Origin: Diphasiastrum complanatum
Lineage: Eukaryota; Streptophyta; Lycopodiopsida; Lycopodiales; Lycopodiaceae
Length of the DNA: 64,000 nucleotides
Reading direction: 5' to 3'
Assembly (NCBI GenBank): GCA_029204225.1
Contig: CM055108.1
Location: forward strand, 18,881,779-18,945,778
Shown here: piece by piece, positions 34,055 through 45,535 of the stretch
How positions within the stretch are numbered: position 1 is the first letter of the stretch
How the letters are laid out: the number at the start of each line of letters is the position of its first letter
Translations under genes and position numbers: made by a program
Notes under the pieces: model-generated
Databases searched by the model: none
Told to the model about the DNA's origin: nothing
What the model saw: the letters and a program-made list of their open reading frames with translations, nothing else

Positions 34055-34420
34055 ATGTCATCCATGGGTGGATATTTGATGGAATCAAGTGAGAGACTCA
34101 CTTCCACAAATTATTCCATTTGGAAAGTGAGAATGGAATCACTCCTAGTGATCCATGATCTATATGACATAGTTCAAGGAGTAGAGGAAGAGCCTCAAAC
34201 TCCCCAAGAACAAGCCAAATACAAGAAGAGAGCAAGATTAGCTCTACATTGCATAAAGTTAAATGTATGCAATGACCTCTTGAAAGAGGTGTCTTCTTGT
34301 ACCTCATCCAAAGAGGCTTGGGATTCATTAAAGAGCATTTATGAATCCAACAATACTTCAAGAATCCTCATGCTAAGAAATCAAGTTTTCCAAAGCATGA
34401 AAGGAAGTGGAGAGAGTGGG
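34055..34420 (+). pseudogene. Copia gag N-terminal fragment
   Basis: It starts MSSMGGYLMESSERL and continues NYSIWKVRMESLLVIHDLYD, then CNDLLKEVSSCTSSKEAWDSL and NTSRILMLRNQVFQSMKG. This is the UBN2-type gag and is clearly similar to the start of the young element's gag (ESSERLSSSNYSTWKVRMES). Similarity ends near 34420, where GC-rich unrelated DNA begins. Confidence 0.82.
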
Positions 34421-34424
34421 TGCC

Positions 34425-35300
34425 TGACAACGTGCAAAGTGTTCATCATGAAGCGCTTTCTAGTCTCTCGATAGAAAGCGACAAAGGCGAGCACGAGTTT
34501 CTCTATGACCAACATCCCCACCCCTCGGAGGAAGCACTAGACACCAAAGGGGGAAAAGAAGAAATAGATGCCAAGTTGCAATTTCAAAGGGGTCAATAGC
34601 CAAGCGATCAACAGGAAGGCGCATAGCAACTTGAGTTTCACGATGGAGAGCGAGGGGAATATGAAAGTAGAGCCTTGGACAAGGGAAGCGCAAGTGAAAA
34701 GCTCCGAGGACGTCAAGGGAAGAAATCCAAGACCAAGCTGAAGCAAAGGGTGAATGGGGTGCAGAAATAGGAGGGCAATCTTGAGACAACTGAAGCAGCG
34801 CAGGACAAGAACGCTGGTGACAGGCAAGGAGAGAAGAAACAACCACAAGCATGGCAAGGAACCCGTTCAGGGAGTTGAGAAGGCAATGCAACAAGGGTCG
34901 AAGGAGATTCACAACCAAGCGAGGGGGCAACAATGTCATGGGAAGAGGTGGGCGAAGGAGGAACAGAGGGTGTTGTGGCAAGCGAGGAACCCAACACAAC
35001 CTGACACGAACGAGGAGGGGAGTCAGAAGGGGGAGATACAGTTGAAGCAGGTCGTTTGAGATTGAGAGGACGAAGTAGGGAGATGTTCGAAGCCATTAGA
35101 ACAACTGTACAAAGGGAACCCTGTGATGGACCACCTCACCAACTGAACCGAGATCTTTTTATATTTTTTTTATTTTTCTTCACACGGAATGTCGTTAACC
35201 TCGATGGAGCCGTCGGCCGTTGTAAACCTTTTGCAATAGATTTCGAAGAACTTGCCCAAACAAAAGCACGCACCAAAACTCTGAAAGACCAGCAATAGGA
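34425..35300. other. GC-rich unclassified patch
   Basis: Base composition changes abruptly from the AT-rich gag to purine-rich, GC-richer DNA with long overlapping frames on both strands (for example 34460-34999 and 34713-35096 on the minus strand). The frames are Pro/Ser/Leu rich with no motif I recognise. The start at the break in gag suggests an inserted fragment, possibly from a non-LTR element or a gene, but I cannot classify it. Confidence 0.4.
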
Positions 35301-38300
35301 AAAGTTTTGAAAGCTCCACCGCTGCTCCTTTGCCCTAAACTGATTGTAGATCAGACAAACACGGGTCTGGCAGGAAACTGTGCATAAACTGCCATGCAAT
35401 TAATGCAGGAGCTACTGTATCATCTGAAGAAGTTGTATATTGCCATCCGATCAATACTACCCATCTTACAGACGCTTGCTTAGTCCCCCTGATACTCGCG
35501 CAAACCTCCTCCTATGACCTGCAACTCACAGCTGGGTCTCTGAAAAGAGTCACAACTCTTTGCTTATTCACAAACCGTTTACTATGGCACAGAGAAGACC
35601 TATGCACACATTACTCTAAAACTTTAAAGTCACTTAAGGTGCCATAAGTATCAAAATCAAAATCAATGGATAAAAACTTCATCAACTTCATATTAGGCTA
35701 TGAATACATTAAATCAACTCAATTAAATCTATCTAGCTATGGCAACCAAATACCTTCATGGATTTATCTCTCAATAAAAAAGCTTTAATAAGCGTCCAAC
35801 TCTCTAGACATAAAACATGTACAAACAAGGCTTTTTGGATCAAAATGACTTGGAGACTGTTTATGTACTTTTCACACGTGAGAAACCATACAACAACATA
35901 GATCTACTTAAAACTATGCTAATATATGCTTGCCCAATGATTTATAAATACATTCTTGCCCAATGATTTGGTAGAGATATCAACCACATGCTACTTTGAA
36001 ATCACATGTTGAAGCTCCACCTATTTGGAAATGACTCTCTCTCACAAAGTGATGTGAAATTCCAATACGTTTGCTTCTAGCATGAAGAGAGTTGTATGTA
36101 CTCTTATATATCGATGCTAAGTTAAAGATGGTACCCAAAGTTAAAAGATAACAAGTTGTGAAATGTTTGACTATATGAAATCCACTCTGGTGGGCTTCAT
36201 AGGATCAAATAAAATGTCAATTATGAAAAAGCTATACTCACATGATTAGCAACCAATTAGAATTGATGTTTTTTTACACATACTAAACAATTTAAAATTC
36301 TAATATCTAATATGATGTGACTAGTTTGGCATGCAATTATATACATGCTATAGACCCCCAGATTTTTTTTTTTTTAAGAATCTCCAAATCTACAAGTACT
36401 TCAATTTGATTTATGAGGAAAAATAGGCAATATCAAAAGCAGAAAATCAAGATATCTTTAACACCCTACGAAGACATTGTAAGGTGCATCAACAGAAATT
36501 TGGTAGAGCCACTCAAGATTGAGTCCCCAATATGATCGTTAGAATCAATTAGGATAAGATTGACTAGTGTTCTTTGAAACTTGAAAAAATCTTACAACGT
36601 TCATCTTCTAAAGAATAATCTCAACAAAGCTCATTAAACTTTGTTCCAGCACTGTTGGAGAAATAAGAACATTTGTATCTAGCATTCGGATATACGACTG
36701 TTCATTTGCCAGAACAACACACATCTCCACCCCAAAGGCTAAATTTTCCAATTAGTACGTTGAAATTTCTACCTGGGTCCTTGTCTATCTCCCTAAGTAA
36801 GGCCATTACCATCTGAGTTTCTCAAAAAATGAATATTAACAATAATGTATTGGACCCAATATATTGTTACTGGAAGAAGTCAACAAAACAGAAACAAATT
36901 ACATTGCCATTCATACCCATGGGAGCCAAGGTGTAACACAAGTTTATCAGAATGGTATGACCTATTCATTGAACTCAAAAAAAAATAGTGCATATTGGAA
37001 CCCAAGCCGACCAACTAAGCCAACCCCGTTGAATGTGAAAATAATAAATCTTCAATCCAATGAAAGAATAAATATTTGTTAGAAGAAACATAATTCACAA
37101 TACCTTAAAGTAGACCCAAAAGTTCTTAGAACAAGTGAGAATTCCACATATACAATGCTTTGTGATGTCATTTGCAAAATAAAAGATAACACTTGCCATG
37201 GCCATCAAATGGGCCAAAAACACCCCTCTATAGTCTTATGGGAGTTTCCCACCAAATCTATTGCCCTTGTCAAGTGTTTTCTTACCTAGATTTAACACAT
37301 TGAAATTGAACTATCAACAGTACAATTTGAAAATGTCGTCAAATGGATACTAATCATGATTCCATGAAATTATGGAGAGATTTTGTGAACTCAAAATTGA
37401 GATGGAACTATCAACAATGCAATTCGGAGATGTCTTCAAACGACATGCAACTCATGATTCCATGGAACTTTGCAGACAAACTACGTTGTAAATTGAAAAT
37501 ACAATCCAACGTTTTATACATAATGGAAGGAATTTGTGCTCCAAAATAAGAGTCATTGCAAATACATTGGGGCAAAAAGCAATTTTCAAAAAACAGAACT
37601 ATGCACACTTAGCTCTACAATAGTAGAAAATACGAAAACAATTTCTCAAGGCCAATCTAACAAGTGCTCTTGCTCACCTTAAGAGGCAATGCAAATTCTA
37701 AAACCCCGTAGTCTAAATAGCAGAGAAGCAGACACAAAACAACCACACAAAAATTTCAAGTCACACACTCCAACTATGACATACTTGTAAAAATATATGC
37801 GTGCACAAGGAAAAGAGTTTCAGAATATCAATGAACAGCGTTGTTGGTGAAAAGGGCAGCTTAAAAGCACAAAAATCAAAGCGAAGAGACAATTAGTGTT
37901 ATATAAGACATGCGATTTAAGATCCATGTTTCTGCCACTACCATCTTCATACTTTCTTAGAATTGGAGGCAAAGGAAGCATATCGCCAACAATCAATGGG
38001 CTATGGCGACTATTGCAGCTATTGTCGCAGACCTTGCCAAGATCAACACAGACTTCAAAACTACATCTACAGATCAAATTCGCAACAGGATCTCCCACAA
38101 CTCCCAGCTACCGTCTTAGACCTTCATGAGATCAACACAGAAAAAAAGATTCATAGCGATGAGGGACCCGAATTAAATTCATTGCATCTCATGCATGATC
38201 CATCACCAAACAAGGAAAGCTATTCCTTATTCCAACAGTGCAATCAAGAAAACCAAAACATGCAGCCAAAAGAACTTGCTGGAAGCTGTCATAACTATCA

Positions 38301-39715
38301 TAAAGCTAGAACTGGTGTCCTGCGTGTGATTCTGCAATTGGTCACGTACTCAGACTTGACAACTTCATTTTAGATCAAACTGGCAAGGCCACAATTTACA
38401 GCAGAATTGCCTGCAACAAAAGCACTAGCACCAACATCTATTCGACTTTAGAGACAAACGGGAGACCCAAAACCAGCGTACCTTTCAGCTTCAACGACGT
38501 GCTCATCAATTCACCTTCCAATCAGACAGCGAGCTTCCATTTGTTGACCTTCCAATTAGAGAGCCAACCAGCACGAGAGACAGAAAGAGAGAGACAGAGA
38601 CAAGATGCGTGCTAGTTAAATAGGCTAAATGAAATAGGAAGGATCATGCAAACCATAACAGCTTTTGCTTTTGCTTTTTGCTCATGCAATGTAAATTGCA
38701 TCAATTCATACTGATTTTCAGATGCAAGCAATGCATCTTACCTGAGACCTCAACTCATGTTTCAGCCTTTAAAATTAGGACCACTGCTACCACATTATTG
38801 CATGACTTCATACTAATTTTAAGATGCGAGCAATGCATGTTGCCTTAGCCCTCAACTAATATTTCAGCCTTAAAAAATAAGACCACAACCACATTGGATC
38901 CTTTAACGTTGACTTTTTATCAAACTCCATTGACCGACCTCAACAAAGTATTGCATTTGCAAGGCAAGGCCAAAAATACTCTCCAGCTTGACCAACTAAC
39001 CATTCAAGGTCCATTGTCAACTACTCTAATCGCAGAAAAGTCCATGAGATCTTAGACAATGAAAGAGCAAACAAACGTGTATAAGAGGAAATGAAATCCT
39101 AGCAAACAATATAATTTTACAAGCTCTGCCAATATAACATCTCCTTTCTCCTCTAGGCATCAACCAGAGTCACGGGCACTTCAAATGAGTAGAAACCAAG
39201 CATAAGTATTACGGGAACCACAACAATGGAAAAACTGCAGAAACTCCAAGAACATCACAATATAAACATCAACAGAAGTCTTTGCGGATGAACTAAGTAA
39301 ATAAAAATTTTACTTATCTACTTGACACTAAATGTTGGTGCACATACAACAACAACAACAAGAACAATTCGGCTCACATAAATGATCAAGTAGAACAAAT
39401 GTGCAAAGATTTATGCTCTTAAAAAAGCTTAATTGTGTCATCAGCCCAAAAAAGAATAAATGGCAATTTTTAAGCACAAATCACTTGCTAGTATGTGTTG
39501 CAGTACTTTTGTCACATATGGTCTTCTACAGACCAAAGAATGAAGACCAGCAAAGAAAAATCACTATCTTCTATCAAAACATAAAGAGCTCAGAATTATT
39601 TGTTGCAGTGTAACTCCAATGGAATGTCAAATAACTTATGGCTAACAATTATGGCTGGTATGGTATAGCATAATTGACACCCACAAGAAGGTGAAGGCTC
39701 AAACTCCTAAAAGAA
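35300..39715. other. Gene-free stretch
   Basis: AT-rich DNA with no assignable coding region. A decayed copia RNase H-like scrap (GKDISTTCYFEI..LHLFGN region, minus strand, about 35960-36060) is suggested by similarity to 48550-48640. A CT/GA-rich leader-like stretch with an ATG followed by a possible donor (AAAGGTACGC, minus strand, about 38478-38487) could be a promoter or first exon, but no continuing exon was found. Confidence 0.5.
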
Positions 39716-39720
39716 GATGA

Positions 39721-42700
39721 TCAAAATGGGACAGCTGTCAATGGTTCACTTTTAGCAGTGTACTCTGGATGAAGACCACAATAGCCGGCTGTTTCACTCT
39801 GGAGTGGCTTAAACTTTAGAAGTGCTGTTGGAACCAAGTCTGCTTCTTCCAAAGTGGGGCATTTTCCATTTAAGAGTGGCAAATTTGGTATGATACTGTT
39901 TCTGGTAGCCAACGGATGACAAAGCTCGAACTCTAGGCCACCATTTGCCAGTGTTGACTCAACAAACTGCAAAGACATGAGAGAGATCTTAGTAGGCAAC
40001 TGATAAAAAACAAAAGCAAAACAGATAATGAATAGAAACAACAATCTCAGTCCATTTTATCACACTTGCAGACAAAAGACCCATAGAGCCTAGTAAAATA
40101 ATTTTTGACCTGAAGTGTGATTTTCTTCAGCATGATCACATGCCATGCAGAATAACAACTCAGTAGTAAAAAGGGCAACCTTCAAACATGCAAGCTCATC
40201 AAGTGATCGATTCTGCTCAAATCTATAGCTTTTTGCTCATAAAATGGCTCAGCCCAGCCCCATAAATACAAGCTGTAAGCACTTAAGCTTACTGTCTGAG
40301 CTCCCATACGAACAATTGATCTTTATTCATTAAAGATGAAGAAACCTATGAGCTCTATCTGGATTCTTCCATTAAAATACTAATAAGATTACAATAGATT
40401 GGAGCAACATTTCGCATTATATGGTGAGTGGATGCAATCTCTGTCAAGAGTGTAAAATAACAGTCTCAAATACTGCCCATTTTTATCTTCAAACCTCACG
40501 CAAAAAAGCATAGTTAAGCTCAATCAAAGCGATCAAAAATTACTCAAAATGCTCATCGAGAATAGCACAAGTAGATAGACACCATATCAATAGATGAAAA
40601 ACAAGCACTGCACTTACTAGTCTACTAGTTTCAATTTTATATGATTATAATCTGTTGACATATGTCATGACTCATGCATGAAATTAAATTTTTAAGTACG
40701 TAAGTTCGTGTAACAATGAATGATGACGTGTTGTCAATCTTGCTGTAGCATGTAGGTTGTAATGAATCATGAATCGATGGTCGACAGTAATACGTATCAA
40801 CTTTTAAGTAGCTGTGATTTTAAAGTTACTATGTTGTAAGGACTGAGGACTGACTCAAGAGTCAGAACTCAAGGCTCAAGAATCGACTGAAAAGATGGTG
40901 AATGTGATAAACTACAAGATAATACCCAACGTAGCAAAGAAGACATGCAATTTTCAACCCTATGGAGACCAACAATAAAGTCTTAGACCATAAGATTCCT
41001 ATAAGGCGATGTTGGTTGTGTAGATAGAGATCCTGGTTAACCAAAAAATTTGCATTTATGCTATGCATACTTGCATTCAGCGCAAGTGAACCTCAAATTA
41101 GTATGAACTAATTACATATTCAGATCAATCAACATACTAAGGTGGTGAGAATGATCGCTAGGCCAACATTCCCACGGTGGGCGAAGGGATTGATATTGTG
41201 TGTTAGAATTTGATCTTGAATTTCAAATTGTCCATAGCAATTCTTGAATATCATTCACATATTTTGCATTGTCAATTGTACCACATTGATTGCTAGTTTG
41301 AATTTCACCCAAGCTACATAATAAAGATGGTCACGACTCACTATATGATGATTCTTTTATTTTTTCCTCTCATGGGCTATAGCCTATGGCTATTAATAAG
41401 CGAGCAGCTGAATAACATGATTCGAGTGAGCTCATAGATGATAAAAGTAAGCTAAGCTAACCCCCCAACAAAGGGCTACTCTATAATCAAGCAACCGATC
41501 AATAATGAGGCTCGCAACTGTCTAAGGCCTCTGAGTTAAGGTAATCAAAAACCATTCTTGTTATGCATGAAAAAATGGCCATCGAAATTGATACAATGAA
41601 AATAAGGTTACTAATTGTGCATCTAGCCATTCAAAGCCCAAAGCAACATTACAAATGTGATACAAATCTCAAATTGATAACATTCATTTAAAGAAAGCCT
41701 TACAAACTACTGGAGATCGGAATTATACAAGATAATACATTAGAAATGAAACTTCTAGCACTACTTACTATCAAATTTCTTAGACATGTTTTAGAGCCTC
41801 AGCATCTTTGGCATCTTGCAAGGACCAAAAAATTGCTCAAGACCACTTACTTGAAGGGTTTTAAGACCCATTTTCTTCAAAAGACAAGTCTTAGAAATCA
41901 ATGTTCCAAACATGTGTTGGAATGGCAAAGTGGAGCCACAGCCCACGCTCAAAGAAATCCCATAAGTAGAAGTGGGATTTTGTTCAAAGTGGATATAAGT
42001 GGTAGATGTCCAAATGTTTAATGTCCCCTGGTACCAGCCCCTTTGCGGGTAAAGGAAAGCATTTGGATTCGTGGGTGGCTAGGCGTCCGGGGACGGGATT
42101 TCGGAACGCGGCTCACGGAAGGGGCAAAAGGCTCCATGATTTTGGTGCAACCTCTGAACCAGAAAGGTTAAGTTGTATCACGGTGCAACCTCCAAACCAG
42201 AAAGGTTAAGTTGTATCCGTTGAAGGCCCACCGGATTCCTACATGGTATCAGAGCAGGCAACGTGACCTGTGCCCCACTTTGAGGGGGAGTGTTGGAATG
42301 GCAAAGTGGAGCCACAGCCCACGCTCAAAGAAATCCCATAAGTAGAAGTGGGAATTTGTTCAAAGTGGATATAAGTGGTAAATGTCCAAATGTTTAATGT
42401 CCCCTGGTACCAGCCCCTTTGCGGGTAAAGGGGAGCATTTAGATTCATGGGTGGCTAGGCGTCCGGGGATGGGATCCCGGAACGCGGCTCATGGAAGGGG
42501 CAAAAGGCTCCATGATTTTGGTGCAACCTCTGAACCAGAAAGGTTAAGTTGTATCCGTTGAAGGCCCACCGAATTCCTACAACATGGGAGGTTGGAAAAC
42601 ATTTAGAACCTCTTCCAGACACATTTGAACAAATCAGGATTATATTTAAATTCTTTTTCTTTCAGGCAGTTATCCCTATACTTTTACAAAAAAGTTGATT

Positions 42701-44993
42701 CACATCCAATTTTTGTGAATGCATAACAAAGTCATGTTCATTGGGCCGTGTGGAAGATAGATCTGATCTTAGTTGCCCGTTCCGGATCGGAACGCATTCC
42801 AGAACGCGCTCCGTTCCGGAACTTCACCAAATTTTTTAAAAAAAATATACGTTCCGTTTTAACAAAGACTGAAAGGTATATCAAGTGTTTGCAGGAAATC
42901 AACCCAGAATTGGATTGCCGGGTAGCTAATCCGTGAAGTTGATGGGCAGGATGATTGTTTGACTGTCAGAAATGAACGCAATCATTTGCTCAAGAGAAAA
43001 CCTGCATGCGAGCTATTTCTCAAAGTCTTAAGTGAGAAGTTCTGGAATTCCTGCCCTTCATTACGTGATTGCCCAGAGTAGTTCGTTCCCACTGCGCATA
43101 ACATGCTTCTCATCGATGATAGCCCAGACAATAGCATCCTGAACCCAAGAGACATTGCCATTTTCCCAACAGCATATGACTGCAGAAAAGATCCTTCCTA
43201 AACTCTTGATTCAACTTTGTTCCTGTTTGTTAGAGGACTTGTAGATTCTACTTACGTGTTGGGGAATATGTTGCTAGGCATCGAATTGGGCAAGCATCAT
43301 TGGGCAAAGAGTCTATTGTAGCTTGTATTCCCGTTGTTTGGAAGGAGCTGGACTTCTGTAGTGTGGATCCCATTGTCTTGTCCGTGGTGCCAGACCTGGT
43401 CGTAGAGGTGCCAGCACTAGCGTCCCTCAGTGTATTACAAAGAAGAAGGAAGATGGCGGCCAATTTAAGACATGTTTTTTATCTTTAAGATAACGTTCCG
43501 GCCCTTTTTGCTCGGAACGGGCTTCTAAGGATCTGATACTCGAATTACAACCCTCTAGGTTTTAGAAAGTCATAGAAGATGTATTCACCTTTATTTGAAT
43601 GATTTCAGCAATTTTGCAGACCAATTAGTAAAGAAACAAGTTAACAAACAAAGAGGAAATATAGAGCACCATGTACCTCGTAAAGCGCAGTTGTAGGCTC
43701 TCTTGGAAGAAAAACGCCTTGAATTATCATACCATCTGGAAACTGAACACGGATGACTGAAAACTTATACTTCCGCCGTGCTGCTGCTGCTTGCTTCTCT
43801 CTATAAGATTTTGGAATCAACATCTCGGACTCCTCCAACTTTTTCCCCCTCCTAGCAGCCTCCGACTTTATCTCTGCAGCTGAAAGCTCGTAGAATGATT
43901 CTGGAAGTTGAATTGTAGCTGCTGAAATATCTGATGATGGGGAAAAGACACGCAGCTGATAACAAGCAACGCATGGACTCAAAAAACTCATGATAAAATT
44001 CCAAGCATGTAAAGAGCAGTTGCCAAGAAACGTTTTAACATACAGCATCCACTAAAAGAAATGGGCATTGAAGCCAATCGATTGATGTTAGATATTTACC
44101 TGCCGATCTATTGCAGGGGCTACAGCATCCACTGTAGCTGATTCTGCACTAGGAGGAGGCAAAGTAACTGGATCGGAAGTGTCCACAACCTGCGACTCCA
44201 CCAAAGCAATAACACCCCTGAGTACTGTGATAGTGTCCCCGACAGGCTCATCCATGATGGCCCAGGATTCCCCTCCTTCCTCCACAAAATAGAACCCTAG
44301 CCCTTCCAGCAACTCACTCGCGGTTCCTATAGTCTCCTTGATCTTGGGATTTCCCATGCGTATCTTCCTGAACTTCTCAAGCTTGGGTTCTTTGACTATA
44401 TTGCGCAGAAGTCTCAATAGCACATCCAGAGCTGCACTCGAAGGTTCAGCTGACAGAAATGTGCCCAAGGCCACTGCAAGCTCTTCCCTTGCTTCTACGG
44501 CTCTCACCAAGCGATCCATATCGGAACTATCCTCCCCAGAAACGACCTCAGGGCCCGTGCTTGGAAGCGGAGCCTGGTTCTGATTTGAGGAACGTCCAGC
44601 TGCTCCTTGCGACGGATTTCCAGCAGAAAAGGGACGATCTCTGTCACGAGATGAGGTCCTTGTGTCTCTGTTGGGAGTTGCAGAAGATGCGGATGCTACC
44701 GGGGGGATCTGAGCAGGAATGTTTCGCTCTTTTGCCCACTTCTCTTGCTGCAGCTTCTTCCAGTTTCCCTGCTGCAGTTTCTGCTCATTCTCTTGCCTCA
44801 TCCACTGCTGCTTATCATCTCTGCTCCGATCAGAAGAGATCTTGAGAGCAGCAACCTCTGCAACAGGCTGAGCAGATGTGGCGGGTTCGTTGGTGCCCAA
44901 GCGATGGCCATGGCCCTTGAATTTGCGAGACGATCCAAATGGGCTGCTGAATTTCTTCAGAAAGCTCTTAGCCTTATCTGCCATATCACCCAT
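39721..44993 (-). CDS. PUX2/UBXN6-like PUB- and UBX-domain protein, 3 exons, 472 aa
   Basis: Proteins of this type act as adaptors of the AAA ATPase CDC48/p97 in ubiquitin-dependent protein handling. Exons on the minus strand: 44993-44100 (298 codons), 43955-43677 (93 codons), 39966-39721 (81 codons plus TGA); all junctions are phase 0 with GT/AG borders. Exon 1 has a basic N-terminus ending FKGHGHRLG, a Gln/Lys-rich coil (residues about 60-95), a disordered Ser-rich part, and a PUB domain (about 160-270: [34 protein letters not shown]). Exons 2 and 3 make the UBX domain: [20 protein letters not shown], the loop [11 protein letters not shown], then FVESTLANG across the junction and [10 protein letters not shown]. 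The domain order PUB then UBX matches plant PUX2 and animal UBXN6; no C2H2 zinc finger is visible. Intron 2 is 3710 bp and carries two mobile elements. Confidence 0.9.
41910..42586. mobile_element. Miniature LTR retrotransposon (TRIM/SMART type), complete with TSD
   Basis: Two direct LTRs, 41915-42243 (329 bp) and 42291-42581 (291 bp), both start TGTTGGAATGG and end TTCCTACA. The 47-bp interior begins with the primer site TGGTATCAGAGC (42244-42255) and ends with a purine tract TTTGAGGGGGAG (42279-42290). ACATG is duplicated on both sides (41910-41914, 42582-42586). The length difference of the LTRs is one extra 38-bp tandem unit in the left copy (GGTGCAACCTCTGAACCAG and GGTGCAACCTCCAAACCAG starts). 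There is no coding capacity, so it must use proteins of another element. Primer site and tract orient it on the plus strand, antisense to the PUX gene. Confidence 0.92.
42244..42255 (+). promoter_or_regulatory. Primer-binding site of the miniature LTR element
   Basis: TGGTATCAGAGC directly abuts the left LTR; it is the complement of the 3' end of plant initiator tRNA-Met. Confidence 0.9.
42760..43537. mobile_element. hAT-like non-autonomous DNA transposon with 8-bp TSD
   Basis: The 8-bp direct repeat GATCTGAT (42760-42767 and 43530-43537) flanks 762 bp whose ends are inverted repeats: CTTAGTTGCCCGTTCCG at the left, and CTTAGAAGCCCGTTCCG as the reverse complement of the right end (15 of 17 match). 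Sub-terminal GTTCCGGAACG-like words follow the left end. An 8-bp duplication is typical of hAT elements. No transposase is recognised inside; instead there is a gene-like fragment (see the entry at 42950-43205). Confidence 0.8.
42950..43205 (+). pseudogene. Fragment resembling a HAD/NLI-interacting-factor phosphatase, inside the hAT-like element
   Basis: One plus-strand frame reads [20 protein letters not shown] (about 42982-43041), like the RPGC..FL..LS..F block of FCP1/NIF-type phosphatases. After a stop near 43078 another frame reads [17 protein letters not shown] and [12 protein letters not shown] (about 43098-43185), matching the LLIDDSP..NP...IFP block of that family. The two blocks occur in the family's order, separated by less sequence than in a real gene, with a stop between them. 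I infer a captured, decayed gene piece. Family assignment rests on motif memory alone. Confidence 0.5.
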
Positions 44994-45240
44994 CTCTCTC
45001 GCCCAATCGCCTCTTCCTCAATTAAATTCCTGTCAACCCTTTCTGCCTGCAAACAAAGTAAATCTTCTGATAGCTTTCAATCCACAGCTCAAATTTTACT
45101 TTCAGTTTCCTTCACAAACATGGATCGACCTCCATCGCTTTCAGTAAGCTTCATCGCTCTCCCTCTCTCTCTCCATCGTCGCTCGCTCTCTCTCTCTCTC
45201 TCCATCGCTTTTGGAGGGTTAATTACGAAGCATTTTCCTA

Positions 45241-45410
45241 TTCCCTTTTTTTCAGTCCAAAACCCTAATTTAGATCATTCTGAACCCTAATTTTGATCTA
45301 GGGCTTCGCAGTACTTGCATTCCTGTTCCCTTTTTAGGTCCAGAACCCTATTTTAGATCATTCAAAACCCTAATTCTGATCTAGGGTTTCGCAGCACCTG
45401 CATTTACTTT
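45241..45410 (-). promoter_or_regulatory. PUX-like gene upstream region with duplicated telo-boxes
   Basis: AACCCTAA telo-box words occur at 45261-45268, 45283-45290 and 45366-45373, about 270-380 bp upstream of the ATG. They lie in an 83-bp tandem duplication: TAGATCATTC, TTTGATCTAGGG and TTCGCAG words recur with that period (45271 and 45354). CT-rich DNA at 45155-45210 lies nearer the gene. Telo-boxes are common in promoters of growth-related plant genes. Confidence 0.55.
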
Positions 45411-45535
45411 GACATCTTCCACAAAACGTGTATTTCTTTGCAAAACAAAAAAGTGTATTTCAAACCTATTTTTTATACAAAAATGTCCCATTTTGTTAAC
45501 ATTTGCTTTGTTAGCCAAGGCTTACTGTTGCAATC

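Larger units (their letters stand above)
39967..43676 (-). other. Large second intron of the PUX-like gene, splits the UBX domain
   Basis: Donor GTACAT follows the codons for ALYE (exon end 43677) and acceptor TTTGCAG precedes TTTGTTGAG (exon start 39966). Joining them restores a continuous UBX fold segment. The intron contains a miniature LTR element (41915-42581) and a hAT-like element (42768-43529). The remainder (39967-41900) shows no gene. Confidence 0.85.

Noticed and set aside
37963-38373. 136-codon plus-strand frame
   Set aside because: It begins with TTG, not ATG, has no domain or codon signal, and nothing extends it.
38470-38640. Possible first exon and promoter on the minus strand (CT-rich leader, ATG, donor-like AAAGGTACGC)
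   Set aside because: No downstream exon with recognisable protein similarity was found toward 35 kb.
43248-43463. 71-codon minus-strand frame in the hAT-like element as a transposase remnant
   Set aside because: Ser/Thr-rich with no BED finger, hAT dimerisation motif or catalytic residues visible.
44338-45290. Three plus-strand frames of 81-181 codons over the PUX gene start
   Set aside because: They are antisense shadows of PUX exon 1 and its CT-rich leader.
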